Of a stretch of 64,000 bases of DNA, positions 25,299-35,343 are shown one piece after another (positions within the stretch are counted from its first letter, which is position 1; every line of letters begins with the position of its first letter). Made by a program: the position numbers and the translations under genes. The DNA comes from Acidobacteriota bacterium (GTDB taxonomy: Bacteria > Acidobacteriota > Vicinamibacteria > Vicinamibacterales > CAVVIG01): NCBI GenBank assembly GCA_003222395.1, contig QHWB01000052.1, positions 372,001 to 436,000 on the forward strand. The letters are read 5' to 3'. The notes under the pieces were generated by a model. The model made no database searches. It worked only from the letters and a program-made list of their open reading frames with translations, and was not told where the DNA came from.

Positions 25299-27662
25299 AT
25301 GGTCGGCGAGCTGCTGTCGCACTATCGCATTCTCGACCGGATCGCCTCCGGCGGCATGGGCGACGTGTATCGGGCCGAGGACCTGCAGCTGCGCCGGATC
25401 GTGGCGTTGAAGATGCTCCGCGACGCCGCCGGCGACGACGGCCGAGGCCGGCTGCTAACTGAGGCACGAGCCGCGTCGGCCCTGAACCATCCAAATATCG
25501 CGGTCGTCTACGAAACGAGCGAAGTCGAGCTCGAGGGACGGCGCATCGCGTTCATCGCGATGGAGTACGTGGACGGGACGACGCTGGCAGCGCTGGCGGG
25601 CGGCGCGCCGATCAGTCTCGATCGCGCGCTCGACATCGGCGAGCAGATTGCCGGCGCGCTCGCGGAAGCGCATCGGCAGGGGCTGGTGCATCGCGACCTG
25701 AAGCCGTCAAACGTGATGATGACGCCGGCGGGCCGCGTGAAGCTGCTCGACTTCGGCGTCGCGCATCGCCGGACAGCCTTATTGGCCGCACCGGACGACA
25801 TCACTCGAAGCATCGACCTCTCGGACGCGGCAGGCCGTTTCGTCGGCACGCTTCCTTATGTGTCGCCCGAGCAGGCGACCGGGCGCGACGTCGACGGGCG
25901 GGCCGACATGTTCTCGCTCGGCGTCATGCTGTACGAGCTGACGTGCGGCAGGCCGCCGTTCGGCGGAACCACCATCGCGCAGATTCTCGAGAGCATTCTC
26001 CGCGACGATGTGCCGCCATTCACGGACGTCCAGCGCGATCCCCGACTGCCGCAGCTGGAGAGGGTCGTGCGCCGGATGCTCGCGCGCGATCCGCAGCAGC
26101 GATTCGCCGACCTCGAGGAGGTCCGCGGCGCGCTCGCCTCGATTCGCGCCGGCGGGCGGATCGCGGACGCTATCGATTCCCACGAGGCCATAACCGTGGC
26201 CGTCACCGGGTTTGTGAACATTTCCGGTGGCGCGGACGACGACTGGCTCGGCGCAGGGCTCGCCGAGACGCTCACCGCCCGCGCCGTTCAGCTCGATGGC
26301 GTCGCGGTCGTCTCGCGCGAACGGATTTCGGAAATTCTGAAAACACTCGCGGGGCAGACGGGCGAGCGCGGCAGCGCGCTGTTCCTGTCGGCGGCGCGCG
26401 AACTGAGAGCGCGCTGGTTGGTGAGCGGCGCATTTCAGAGGGCCGCCGACGCCGTTCGCGTCACGGCGTCGCTCACCGACGTCGATAGCGGTCAGTTGAT
26501 TCGGTCGACGAAAGTGGATGGGACGCTCTCCGAGATTTTCGATCTGCAGGATCGGCTGGTGCAGGAGCTGGCCGGCTGGTTGCGCGCCGCGAGCGTGCCC
26601 GATCGGCGCGCATCGTCCGAGACCGCCGTGGTCGATGCGTACGAGGCGTTCTCGCGCGGGCTCCTCAATCGCAGCGTCGAGACTTTCGAGGCGCTCGATC
26701 GCGCCGTGACGCTGTTCGAGCGCGCAGTCCGCCTCGATCCGGCGTACGCACGCGCGCACATCGAGCTCGGAGTTGCCTACGCCACCAAGGCCGACTATCT
26801 GTCGATGTCCGAACTCCGCGATCGCGCGTTGTCGAGCCTGCGACGCGCCGTCGAGCTGCAGCCCGAATCCGGTCGCGGGTGGCGCGAGCTCGGATGGCTC
26901 CTCACGGCGATGGGACAGGACGTGGAAGGGATGGCGGCCATACGCCGCGCACTGGCACTCGACCCCGACGACGCCACTGCGTACGCCGCCATGGCGCGGG
27001 CGCTGTTCATCGGCAGCGCGCGGTTCGCGGAGGCGGCCGACTGGTACGACCGCGCGCTCGAGCGCAACCCGAAGGCCGGCTGGTACGCGCTGCAGCTCGC
27101 GCATTGCGCGGCGCTCCTTCGCGACTTCGATCGCGGCCGCCGCGCCGCCGAGCGTGCGATGGAGTTGCAGGAGGCGTTTCTGTCGGGCCGCGAAGGTCTG
27201 GCTGTGGTCGGAGGCTACATGCGCGCCGGTCACCTGGCCGCTCTGCAGGAGCGTTACAGCGACGCGCTGCAGTACTTCGAGCGCGAGATCGATTTCCTGG
27301 TCCGCACCGATCACGCGCTTCGGAACCGGATCCTCGTCGAGCTGAACGCCCGCCTCGGCGGCGCCCACCTTCGTCTCGGCAACGTCCACAAGGCGAATGC
27401 GCTGTTCCACGTGGCGCTCGAGAGCTTCGAGCGGCGCGTCCGCCTTGGCGCGGACGATCCATTCACGAGGTACTACGCGGCATCGGTTCACGCGATGCGC
27501 GGCGATGCGGAACCGGCGCTGGCGTTTCTCGAGCGGTCGCTCGCGGAGTTGCCGGCGTTCACAGCCGCACGCGCGCGGATCGAGCCGGAGTTCGACGGTC
27601 TGCGCGCCGACCCCCGATTCGAGAGGCTCGTCGGTTTACTGGCGCGTCGCCTCTCGGTTTGA
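25299..27662 (+). CDS. Serine/threonine protein kinase with FlgO/TolB-N-like and TPR domains
   Basis: The 787-residue protein has a complete kinase domain (about 8-270): glycine loop 'IASGGMGDVYRAED', lysine K38 in 'VALKML', catalytic loop 'HRDLKPSNV' (D133) and 'DFGVA' (151). A middle domain (about 295-430; 'VTGFVNISGGADDDWLGAGL', 'VVSRERISEILK') resembles the FlgO/TolB N-terminal fold often joined to bacterial kinases. About seven TPR units follow ('AHIELGVAYATKADY', 'GWRELGWLLTAMGQDVEG'). I see no transmembrane segment, unlike most bacterial kinases of this class, so it is probably cytosolic. Its target is unknown. Confidence 0.92.
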   Translation: MVGELLSHYRILDRIASGGMGDVYRAEDLQLRRIVALKMLRDAAGDDGRGRLLTEARAASALNHPNIAVVYETSEVELEGRRIAFIAMEYVDGTTLAALAGGAPISLDRALDIGEQIAGALAEAHRQGLVHRDLKPSNVMMTPAGRVKLLDFGVAHRRTALLAAPDDITRSIDLSDAAGRFVGTLPYVSPEQATGRDVDGRADMFSLGVMLYELTCGRPPFGGTTIAQILESILRDDVPPFTDVQRDPRLPQLERVVRRMLARDPQQRFADLEEVRGALASIRAGGRIADAIDSHEAITVAVTGFVNISGGADDDWLGAGLAETLTARAVQLDGVAVVSRERISEILKTLAGQTGERGSALFLSAARELRARWLVSGAFQRAADAVRVTASLTDVDSGQLIRSTKVDGTLSEIFDLQDRLVQELAGWLRAASVPDRRASSETAVVDAYEAFSRGLLNRSVETFEALDRAVTLFERAVRLDPAYARAHIELGVAYATKADYLSMSELRDRALSSLRRAVELQPESGRGWRELGWLLTAMGQDVEGMAAIRRALALDPDDATAYAAMARALFIGSARFAEAADWYDRALERNPKAGWYALQLAHCAALLRDFDRGRRAAERAMELQEAFLSGREGLAVVGGYMRAGHLAALQERYSDALQYFEREIDFLVRTDHALRNRILVELNARLGGAHLRLGNVHKANALFHVALESFERRVRLGADDPFTRYYAASVHAMRGDAEPALAFLERSLAELPAFTAARARIEPEFDGLRADPRFERLVGLLARRLSV

Positions 27663-27710
27663 TTCAGTCCGGAACCGGATGCTCGCCGCGGTTCAACTGA
27701 TGCTGACCGC

Positions 27711-28109
27711 CTATGCGTACATCGGCCGGCCATCGTGCAGCGACAGCCAGCCGCGGACAATCCGGTAAATGAACCAGAGTCCCACCATGGCCATCGGAAA
27801 CCACGCGATGAGGATGCCGATGCCCAGCGTCACAACGATGAAGATCACGCAAAGCGAGATCCAGAGCAGTCCGAACCAGAACGTTCGAATCTGCCATCGA
27901 AAATGCGACTCCAGCCAGGTGCCGCGCGTCTCGCTCCGCTTTACATAGTTGAGGATGACAGCGATGATCGACGGCCAGCCGGTGAGAAACGCGCCGACCA
28001 CCGTCGCGGCCCCGAGGATTCCCGTGAGCAGGCTGAACGCGTGGAGCGCATAGATGACCTGCGTCCACCGTATGAGCGAGCTTGACGCCCGCTCGTTATC
28101 GTTGTCCAT
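27711..28109 (-). CDS. DUF4870-like membrane protein
   Basis: This small 132-residue protein has three or four hydrophobic segments: 'VIYALHAFSLLTGILGAATV', 'GWPSIIAVILNYV', 'FWFGLLWISLCVIFIVVTLG' and 'AWFPMAMVGLWFIYRIVRGW'. A conserved loop 'KRSETRGTWLESHFRWQIRTFW' (first half visible as 'SETRGTWLESHFRWQ') is typical of the DUF4870 family. The function is unknown. I use the ATG at 28109; the track's GTG start adds six residues. It converges on the kinase gene and is divergent from a propeller gene 53 bp away. Confidence 0.82.
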   Translation of the reverse strand: MDNDNERASSSLIRWTQVIYALHAFSLLTGILGAATVVGAFLTGWPSIIAVILNYVKRSETRGTWLESHFRWQIRTFWFGLLWISLCVIFIVVTLGIGILIAWFPMAMVGLWFIYRIVRGWLSLHDGRPMYA

Positions 28110-28162
28110 CGCGCTGAACGTTAACACGGTGATATAACGATTTGAGCCAGCGCCGGGATCTT

Positions 28163-29446
28163 ATGAAGCAAAAAAGGATCGTCCTCGTCGGCGCAATCGC
28201 GGCGGTGCTGTGCCAGGCGCCGCGATATGGGCTGACTGCGGCCGGATCCGACTGGACCCAGTGGGGCGGGCCGAACCGCAACTTCGTGTCCGACGCGACG
28301 GGACTCGCGTCGACGTGGCCGCCCTCCGGTCCGACAAAACTGTGGACGCGCGCGCTCGGTGAAGGACATTCGTCGATCCTCGTCGAACGCGGTCGCCTTT
28401 ACACGATGTATCGCCCCGGCGGCGTGATCTCCTACGTGCGTCGCAGCCAGCAGGAAGTGGTTGCGGCGCTCGACGCCGCGACGGGCAAAACGATCTGGGA
28501 GTTCGCGTACGCCGCGCCGACCGACGGCGTCGATTTCTCAGAGGGCGCCGGCCCCCACGCAACGCCGCTCATCGTCGGCACGCGGGTCTACGCGACGAGC
28601 TCGCGCCGCGAGCTCTTCGCGCTCGACAAAGCGACCGGCAAGCTTCTCTGGTCGCACGATTTCATCAAGGAGTACGGCGCGCCATCGCCCAACCGCGGCG
28701 ATTCCTGCAGTCCGCTCGCCTACAACGGAACGGTTATCGTGACGCTCGGCGGTCCGGACCAAGCCGTCGCCGCGTTCAACCAACGGACCGGCGCGCTCGT
28801 GTGGAAAGGCGGCAGCGGCGAGGTCTCTCCGGCCTCGCCGATTCTGATCGACGTCGATGGCCAGCCGCAGCTCGTCGTGTTCGCGGGCGACCGCGTCGTC
28901 GGGATGAACCCATCGAACGGCCAGACGCTGTGGACCCATCCGCACAAAACGGATTACGGCCTGAACATCAGCACGCCGGTCTGGTCGCCGGCCGATCATG
29001 TCCTCTTCGTTTCCTCAGCCTATAGCGCGGGCAGCCGGGCGATCGAGCTGCATCAAGCGGCGGACAAGACCGTCGCTGCCGAGAAGTGGTTTTCGAACCG
29101 CATGCGCGTGCACATCGGCACGGTCATCCGTCTCGGCGACTACGCGTACGGCTCGAGCGGCGATTTCGGCCCGGCGTTCATCACCGCCGTCGACATGAAG
29201 ACCGGGAGAATCGCGTGGCAGAATCGCGCCTTCGCGCGCGCGCAGCTGCTCTACGCAGACGGGAAGCTGATCGTGCTCGACGAGGATGGCCATCTCGGCC
29301 TCGTGACCGTGTCGCCGCAAGGCATGAAGGTGCTCGCGCGGGCTGATATTCTCGAACACCTGTCGTGGACGCCGCCGACGCTTGCCGGCACAACTCTCTA
29401 TGTGCGCGACAGAAGGACGATCGCGGCCTTCAACCTGGGCGCGTAA
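28163..29446 (+). CDS. Secreted PQQ-like beta-propeller protein
   Basis: The 427-residue protein has a signal peptide ('VLVGAIAAVLCQAPRYGLTA') and the N-terminal signature 'DWTQWGGPNRNF' shared with the other propeller genes here. Repeated blades of the PQQ type follow ('VVAALDAATGKTIWEF', 'LFALDKATGKLLWSHDF', 'VAAFNQRTGALVWKGG'). It is about half the size of true PQQ dehydrogenases and lacks their calcium/quinone site blocks, so it is more likely a BamB-like scaffold or binding protein. The ATG at 28163 fits the signal peptide better than the TTG at 28142. Confidence 0.88.
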   Translation: MKQKRIVLVGAIAAVLCQAPRYGLTAAGSDWTQWGGPNRNFVSDATGLASTWPPSGPTKLWTRALGEGHSSILVERGRLYTMYRPGGVISYVRRSQQEVVAALDAATGKTIWEFAYAAPTDGVDFSEGAGPHATPLIVGTRVYATSSRRELFALDKATGKLLWSHDFIKEYGAPSPNRGDSCSPLAYNGTVIVTLGGPDQAVAAFNQRTGALVWKGGSGEVSPASPILIDVDGQPQLVVFAGDRVVGMNPSNGQTLWTHPHKTDYGLNISTPVWSPADHVLFVSSAYSAGSRAIELHQAADKTVAAEKWFSNRMRVHIGTVIRLGDYAYGSSGDFGPAFITAVDMKTGRIAWQNRAFARAQLLYADGKLIVLDEDGHLGLVTVSPQGMKVLARADILEHLSWTPPTLAGTTLYVRDRRTIAAFNLGA

Positions 29447-29592
29447 CCGTCTGCCAGGTTCTCCGTAGCTTTGGAGATTAAGGTTGCTTGCGTCGTGTCC
29501 TGGTCGGCCGGTCAAACGGTGCGCCAGAGCGAGGGCGCCCTCACGCGATCCAGCGTCTGGAACGTTCGATGATGTTCGTTCGGCAACGATGC

Positions 29593-30855
29593 TCATCGCG
29601 CGCGGATGTCGTAAGCGGCGAGCGTCGTCTGGTTGCGGATGTACAGGCGGCCGTCGCTCACGACCGGATGCGCCCAGCTCGGTAATCCCCGATCGGTGAT
29701 TCGGAATCGACCCTTTTCCTGGTACCCGCCGGGCGTGGCAGCGGCCAGGCCGACGACGTTGTCTTCGCTCAATATATAAAGGTTGCCGTCCGCGTACGTC
29801 AGCGAGCCCTTGCCGACGCTGCGATCGCGCCACATCATCTTTCCGGTCGCGAAATCCAGGCATGTGAGGATGGAGTTGTTGAAGCCGTAGAGATAGCCGT
29901 TCACCAGCACGATCCCGCCGTGGTGATTCTGCATCTCGCGCGTGAAGTAGATCTGACGCGCGCTCACCTCGCCGTTCCGCGCCGTCAGGCCAAGCAGCGC
30001 CGCCCCGGTGCCGTAGTTCGACGAATAGAAGACTTTGTCGTCGTGGAAGATCGGCGTGGCGATGTTGGCGGTGTTGTTCGCGACCGGCTCAAACCTCCAC
30101 ATCAACCTGCCGTCCGTTGCGCGGACGCCGACGCCGGCGCTCGACGTCAGCGTCATGACGACTCGCACGCCCTGGACGTCGGCAGCGATCGGCGAGGCAT
30201 AGCCGGCTTCGTCGCTCAGCTGCTGGCTGGTCCACACCGTCTTGCCGGTTATCTTGTCGAGCGCGACGATTCCGGCACGCGGACCGCCGGGCGTGACGAT
30301 GACGTTGTTGCCGTCGACGAGCGGCGATTCGCTGATCAACCACGAAATCTGGCGGCCGCTGAAGTCGCTCAGGATATTGCGCTGCCACAGCGACGTGCCG
30401 TCCTCGGTCTTGAGGCACGCGAGCGTCCCCTGCTCCGTCAGGACGTACACGCGATCATCGTCGACCGTCGGCGTGCCGCGCGGACCCGACCCGCGATCGT
30501 TGGTTCCAGCAGGCCCGAGCGCCTTCGACCAGATCCCTTTCCCATCGGCGCGATTGAGCGCGTAGATCACGCTCTGCCTGTCTTTCGCGCCCTGCACGAA
30601 AATGCGATCGCGCTTGGTCGCGATCGAGCCGTAGCCGGCGCCGAGCGTCGCGACCGACCAAACGATCGGCGGACCTGCGGCCGGCCAGTTCTCCAGTAAT
30701 CCAGTCTCTTGTGACAATCCGTTACGTTCGGGCCCCCGCCACTGCGGCCAGTCGACGGTCGAATCGCGGCCCTGAAACGGGAACGCCACGATGACGGCGC
30801 TCGTCCCAAGAGCGAACGCCAGCATCAAACTGCAAACCGCCGATCTACGCGTCAT
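29593..30855 (-). CDS. Secreted PQQ-like beta-propeller protein
   Basis: From the ATG at 30855 (GAGGGAG upstream) this 420-residue protein has a signal peptide ('SLMLAFALGTSAVIVAF') and 'DWPQWRGPERNGLS'. Blade motifs are 'VIYALNRADGKGIWSK', 'LACLKTEDGTSLWQR', 'IVALDKITGKTVWTS' and 'LTCLDFATGKMMWRD'. The track's 704-residue ORF runs upstream through the antisense of the neighbouring TonB receptor and is not real there. The start lies only about 50 bp from the start of that divergent receptor, so the two may share a promoter region. The role is unknown; the family is periplasmic. Confidence 0.9.
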   Translation of the reverse strand: MTRRSAVCSLMLAFALGTSAVIVAFPFQGRDSTVDWPQWRGPERNGLSQETGLLENWPAAGPPIVWSVATLGAGYGSIATKRDRIFVQGAKDRQSVIYALNRADGKGIWSKALGPAGTNDRGSGPRGTPTVDDDRVYVLTEQGTLACLKTEDGTSLWQRNILSDFSGRQISWLISESPLVDGNNVIVTPGGPRAGIVALDKITGKTVWTSQQLSDEAGYASPIAADVQGVRVVMTLTSSAGVGVRATDGRLMWRFEPVANNTANIATPIFHDDKVFYSSNYGTGAALLGLTARNGEVSARQIYFTREMQNHHGGIVLVNGYLYGFNNSILTCLDFATGKMMWRDRSVGKGSLTYADGNLYILSEDNVVGLAAATPGGYQEKGRFRITDRGLPSWAHPVVSDGRLYIRNQTTLAAYDIRAR

Positions 30856-30906
30856 AAGAGGAACTCCCTCGAAGGCGGCCGCATCAGGATATGGGAGAAT
30901 TCGCCA

Positions 30907-33033
30907 ATGTATCAGACGCCGATCAACCGTGTTGCGGCCGTCGCGTACTGCCTGCTCGCGGCGGTCGTTCCTTCCGCGGCACAACCTCCGGTTTACACGA
31001 CGCTGCCGCCGATTACGGTGACGGCGCAAAAGGAACCAGACGATCCGCAGAACCTGCCGGTGAGCGTGACGGCCGTCTCGAACGAAATGCTGACGCTCGC
31101 CGCGCTGAACAGTGTCAGCCAGGCGGGCTGGTTCGCGCCGAACAGTTTCTTCAACGAGTTCACGGCGCGAAAACTGAGCAACCCGCGGTTCCGCGGCGTC
31201 GGTGCGAGCCCGACCAATCCCGGCGTCACCAGCTACATCGACGGCGTCCCGCAGCTCAACGCCAACTCCTCGAGCATCGAGCTGGTGGACGTCGATCAGA
31301 TTGAGTTCGTCCGCGGCCCGCAGAGCGCGCTGTTCGGGCGCAACGCGCTCGGCGGCATCATCAATATCACGAGCGGCCGGCCATCGTTGAAAACGTGGAC
31401 CGGCAGCCTGATTGGCCCGTACGGCAACTTCAACAGCGGCGATGTGCGCGGCACCGTTTCCGGCCCGCTGAAGGGCGACACCGTCGCTGTCGGATTGGGC
31501 TTCGGCTACTCGGCCCGCGACGGGTTCACGAAGAACGACGTCACCGGCCACGGCCTCGACTCGCGCTCGGCCCTGTTCGGCAAGGGCCAGCTTCTGTGGA
31601 AGCCCAACGCGCGCTGGGAGGCGCGGGCGATGGTCAGCGGTGAACGCGCACGCGACGGCGACTACGCGCTCAACGACCTCGGCGCCCTTCGCGCGAGACC
31701 GTTTCACACGTCACGCGATGTCGAAGGATTCACTCACCGCGACATCGTCGCGCCGACGGTTCACGTGTCGTTCACCGGATCGAAGATCGACTTCTCGACG
31801 ACGACCGGCTTCCTGAAATGGAAGACGGAAGATCTGACCGACCTCGATTACACGGCGCAGCCCCTCATCACGCGCAACAACACCGAAGAGGACTTCCAGT
31901 TCACCGAGGAGGCCAGGTTCGCGTCGGCGAAGGCCGCGCCGATCGTTCTCTCTCCGCGTGTGGCGCTGAAGTGGCAGCTCGGCGTCTTTACGTTCACGCA
32001 GAACTACACGCAGGACGCCGTCAACAACTTTTCGCCGTTCGTGCTCTCCCAGTTCCTGAGCTTCCCGGTCAGCCAGCACTCGCCGAAATCGGCATTGGAC
32101 GATCGCGGACTCGGGATATACGGCCAGGCCACGTTCAGCTTCTCGAGCGCGCTCGATGTCGTCGTCGGCGCGCGCGGCGATCGCGAGCACAGGGAGGCGA
32201 GCTTGAATACGTTCTTCACACCCGCCATAGCGCCCGCCGTGGTCCTGACGCCGCAGAAGGACTTCGCCGACGTATCGCCGCAGTTCTCGGTGGCCCACCG
32301 CGTCGTACCGAAGACGACCGTGTATGGCACTGTCGCGCGCGGATTCAAAGCCGGCGGCTTCAACGCAGCGTCGCCGGCGGGAGCGGAGGCCTACAGCGAG
32401 GAACACAGCTGGAACTACGAAGCCGGGGTGAAGACCGCCGCGTTTGCCAACCGCTTGTCGGCCAGCGTCGCGGCGTTTCGCATCGACTGGAGCGACGTGC
32501 AGGTGAACGTGCCCAATCCGCTTGTGCCCGCGCAGTTCTTCATCGGGAACGCGGCCGGCGCCCACAGCACGGGCGTCGAGTTCGAAATTCACGCGCGACC
32601 AGACCCGGTGCTCGATCTGTTCGGCGGCGCCGGCTTCACCCACGCGCGCTTTTCGGACGGCAGCATGTCCAACGGCGTGGACGTGAGCGGCAAGACGCTG
32701 GCGAATATGCCGAGCTACACGGCCGACTTCGGCGTTCAGTTCACGCATCCGCTCAACGGCGAGCTGGCGTTGACGGCGCGCGCCGAGGCCATCTGTTACG
32801 GCGACTATCAGTACGACGACGCGAACACCGCGGGGCAAAGTGCATATAAGTTGGCGAACTTCCGCGCGGGCGTGCGCGGCAGACACACCTTCGGCGAAGT
32901 GTGGATCCGGAACGCATTCGACACGCGCTACGTGCTGGTCGCGTTTCCGTATCCCGGCCTGGCGCCGTCGGGATTCGTGGGCGAAAATGGCGCGCCGCGC
33001 ACCTTCGGGGTACGGGCGGGAGTGAGTTTCTGA
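30907..33033 (+). CDS. TonB-dependent receptor with TonB box (no regulatory Ig domain)
   Basis: This 708-residue receptor is shorter than the other three in the window. It has a signal peptide ending 'VVPSAAQ', a TonB box-like 'PITVTAQKEPDD', and a plug ('LPVSVTAVSNEML', 'GVTSYIDGVPQ', 'IEFVRGPQSALFGRNALGGI'). The barrel includes 'VYGTVARGFKAGGFNAASP' and a terminal 'VRAGVSF' ending in Phe. It resembles the proteobacterial siderophore/vitamin-type receptors often found in sphingomonads rather than Oar-like ones, so it may have come by transfer. The neighbouring secreted propellers suggest a joint envelope role, but the ligand is unknown. Confidence 0.93.
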   Translation: MYQTPINRVAAVAYCLLAAVVPSAAQPPVYTTLPPITVTAQKEPDDPQNLPVSVTAVSNEMLTLAALNSVSQAGWFAPNSFFNEFTARKLSNPRFRGVGASPTNPGVTSYIDGVPQLNANSSSIELVDVDQIEFVRGPQSALFGRNALGGIINITSGRPSLKTWTGSLIGPYGNFNSGDVRGTVSGPLKGDTVAVGLGFGYSARDGFTKNDVTGHGLDSRSALFGKGQLLWKPNARWEARAMVSGERARDGDYALNDLGALRARPFHTSRDVEGFTHRDIVAPTVHVSFTGSKIDFSTTTGFLKWKTEDLTDLDYTAQPLITRNNTEEDFQFTEEARFASAKAAPIVLSPRVALKWQLGVFTFTQNYTQDAVNNFSPFVLSQFLSFPVSQHSPKSALDDRGLGIYGQATFSFSSALDVVVGARGDREHREASLNTFFTPAIAPAVVLTPQKDFADVSPQFSVAHRVVPKTTVYGTVARGFKAGGFNAASPAGAEAYSEEHSWNYEAGVKTAAFANRLSASVAAFRIDWSDVQVNVPNPLVPAQFFIGNAAGAHSTGVEFEIHARPDPVLDLFGGAGFTHARFSDGSMSNGVDVSGKTLANMPSYTADFGVQFTHPLNGELALTARAEAICYGDYQYDDANTAGQSAYKLANFRAGVRGRHTFGEVWIRNAFDTRYVLVAFPYPGLAPSGFVGENGAPRTFGVRAGVSF

Positions 33034-33088
33034 TCTGGACACTGTATCGCCCCAACTGTTGTGAGGTCACATCGGTGAGGCGCACACC

Positions 33089-35314
33089 ATGACGATACTG
33101 AAGAAATCGAGCCTCCTGGTTTTCCTCGGTGCGATGAGCGTGCTGGCGTCCGCGCAGGGATCCCGGCGCGTCGCGGTCGGCGACTGGCCGGAAGCGCGCG
33201 GGCCGAATCGCGATGGCGTCTCGATGGAGACCGGTCTGGTCGACAAGTGGGCGATCAACGGCCAGAACTTCCTGTGGCGCGCGCCGTACGGCGGGCGGTC
33301 GGCGCCGATTGTGATGGGCAACCGGGTCTACGTGCAGAACCCGGCCGGACGCGGTCCCGCGATGCAGGAACGGGTCATGGCGCTCGATGCCGATACCGGC
33401 AACGTGGTCTGGGAGTACAAGTTCAACATCTTCCAAAGCGACGTGCCGCCGCATCGCGTCGGCTGGCCCTCGCCCGCCGCCGATCCCGAGACGGGCAATA
33501 TCTACGCCCTCGGCGTCGGCGCGCTGGTCGTCGCATTGAACAAGGATGGCAAGCTGCTCTGGGAGCGATCCATCGGTGAGGAATTCGCCGCCTTCACCAC
33601 GCACGGCGGCCGGACAATGTCGCCGCTCATCGATGGCGATCTGGTCATCGTCAATGCCGCCATCTCGAACTGGGGCGCGCTGGCCAACCGCTCCCTGCGA
33701 TTCGTCGCGCTCGACAAGCGAACCGGCGACATCGTCTACGTCTCGACGCCCGGTGGACGACCGTACGACACGGCATATCCCGCGCCGATCATCGCGACGA
33801 TCAACGGCATCCGCCTGCTCATCTGCGGAAACGGCGACGGCGGATATCAGGCGATCAAACCGCAGACCGGTGAGAAGGTGTGGAGCTTCACGCTGTCGAA
33901 GCGCGCGATCAACACCGGCGCCGTCGTCAAGGGGAATACGGTGATCGTCTCGCACGGCGACGAGAACCTCGACTCCGAAGAGCTGGGGATGATCGCGGCG
34001 ATCGACGGATCGCAGACCGGTGACATCAAACAGACGAAATGGGCCGTGAAGGGGATGCAGTTCGGCTTCTCCTCGCCGGTGATCGACGGCGATCGCGTGT
34101 ATCAGATCGAGAACGGCTCGCGTATGCGGGCCTTCGATATCGCCAGCGGCCGGGAGTTGTGGAAGCAGGATCTCGGAACGGTGCAGAAGGCGCCGCCGGT
34201 GCTGGCCGACGGCAAGATCTACGTGGGCACTGAAAGCGGGAAGTTCTTCATCCTGCGGCCGCACGCGGACAAGGCCGAGGTGCTCAGCGAGGTCCAGCTG
34301 CCGATCAGCACGAACAGCGCGCAGCAGGAAGAGGGAACGCCCGAGCCGGTGCTGGGCGGCGCGGCCGTTTCGCGCGGGCGAATCTTTTTTGTGTCCAGCG
34401 ACGCCGTGTACGCCATCGGACCCAAGGCCGCCAAGACGACGACGGGATGGGCGGTGGACGCGCCCGCGGAGAAAGGCGATGGCGCGCCGGCGTACGTGCA
34501 GGTGACGCCGACCGAAATGGTGCTGAAGCCGGGACAGACCGTCAGGCTGCACGCAAGGCTCTTCGACGCGAAGGGTCGATTCCTGCGCGAAGAAACCGCC
34601 GCGACATGGTCGCTGCAGGGACTGAAGGGGACGGTTGCCGACGGGACGTTCACGGTCGCTGCCGATCCGGTCGCGCAGGCCGGCACCATCAAGGCGGCGG
34701 CGGGCGCGACGAGCGGCGAGGCACGCGCACGCATCGTGCAACCGCTGCCGTGGACCGAAACGTTCGACTCGTACGCCGACGGCTCGTCGCCGCCGGGATG
34801 GGTCAATGCAGCCGCCGGCAAGTTCTCCGTGACGACGCTCGACGGCCAGAAAGTGCTGCAGAAAGCTCCCGACGAGAGCATCTTCCAGCGGCTGCGCATG
34901 TTCATCGGACCGGTCGACTGGTCCAACTACACGTTCGAAGCGGATGTTCGGGTGAACACGCGGCGGCGGCAGATGGGCGACATCGGGATTACGGCGCAGC
35001 GATACACGCTCGTGTTGTACGGCAACAACCAGCAGCTGAAGCTCGAGCCATGGGAGCCGGAAGTGCAGCGAACGGTCACGGTGCCGTTCGCGTGGAAGCC
35101 CGATGCCTGGTACCACCTGAAGCTGCGGGTCGAGAATACCGCCGACGGCAAGGTCCGGGCCCGCGGTAAGGCGTGGCCCACCGGAGACGCGGAGCCGGCC
35201 GCATGGATGATCGACAAACTGGATCCGATCGGAAACCGCCAGGGCGCGCCCGGCGTCTTCGCCGCCGCGCAGTTCGGCGCCTATCTGGACAACCTGAAGA
35301 TCGTGGCAAATTAG
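33089..35314 (+). CDS. Secreted protein: PQQ-like propeller, Ig-like linker and LamG-like C-terminal domain
   Basis: The 741-residue protein starts with a signal peptide ('LLVFLGAMSVLASAQ') and 'DWPEARGPNRDGVS'. It has a propeller (about 60-455: 'VMALDADTGNVVWEYKFN', 'VVALNKDGKLLWERS'), then a beta-sandwich (about 470-555: 'EMVLKPGQTVRLHARLFDA'). It ends in a concanavalin-like domain (about 560-740: 'PLPWTETFDSYADGSSPPGW', 'NYTFEADVRVNTRRRQMGD'). The last domain resembles family-16-like/3-keto-disaccharide hydrolase sandwiches and could bind carbohydrate. It follows the TonB receptor by 55 bp on the same strand and is probably co-expressed. Confidence 0.88.
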   Translation: MTILKKSSLLVFLGAMSVLASAQGSRRVAVGDWPEARGPNRDGVSMETGLVDKWAINGQNFLWRAPYGGRSAPIVMGNRVYVQNPAGRGPAMQERVMALDADTGNVVWEYKFNIFQSDVPPHRVGWPSPAADPETGNIYALGVGALVVALNKDGKLLWERSIGEEFAAFTTHGGRTMSPLIDGDLVIVNAAISNWGALANRSLRFVALDKRTGDIVYVSTPGGRPYDTAYPAPIIATINGIRLLICGNGDGGYQAIKPQTGEKVWSFTLSKRAINTGAVVKGNTVIVSHGDENLDSEELGMIAAIDGSQTGDIKQTKWAVKGMQFGFSSPVIDGDRVYQIENGSRMRAFDIASGRELWKQDLGTVQKAPPVLADGKIYVGTESGKFFILRPHADKAEVLSEVQLPISTNSAQQEEGTPEPVLGGAAVSRGRIFFVSSDAVYAIGPKAAKTTTGWAVDAPAEKGDGAPAYVQVTPTEMVLKPGQTVRLHARLFDAKGRFLREETAATWSLQGLKGTVADGTFTVAADPVAQAGTIKAAAGATSGEARARIVQPLPWTETFDSYADGSSPPGWVNAAAGKFSVTTLDGQKVLQKAPDESIFQRLRMFIGPVDWSNYTFEADVRVNTRRRQMGDIGITAQRYTLVLYGNNQQLKLEPWEPEVQRTVTVPFAWKPDAWYHLKLRVENTADGKVRARGKAWPTGDAEPAAWMIDKLDPIGNRQGAPGVFAAAQFGAYLDNLKIVAN

Positions 35315-35343
35315 CGCCTGCGGCCCGCGCGAGCAGCCGGGGC

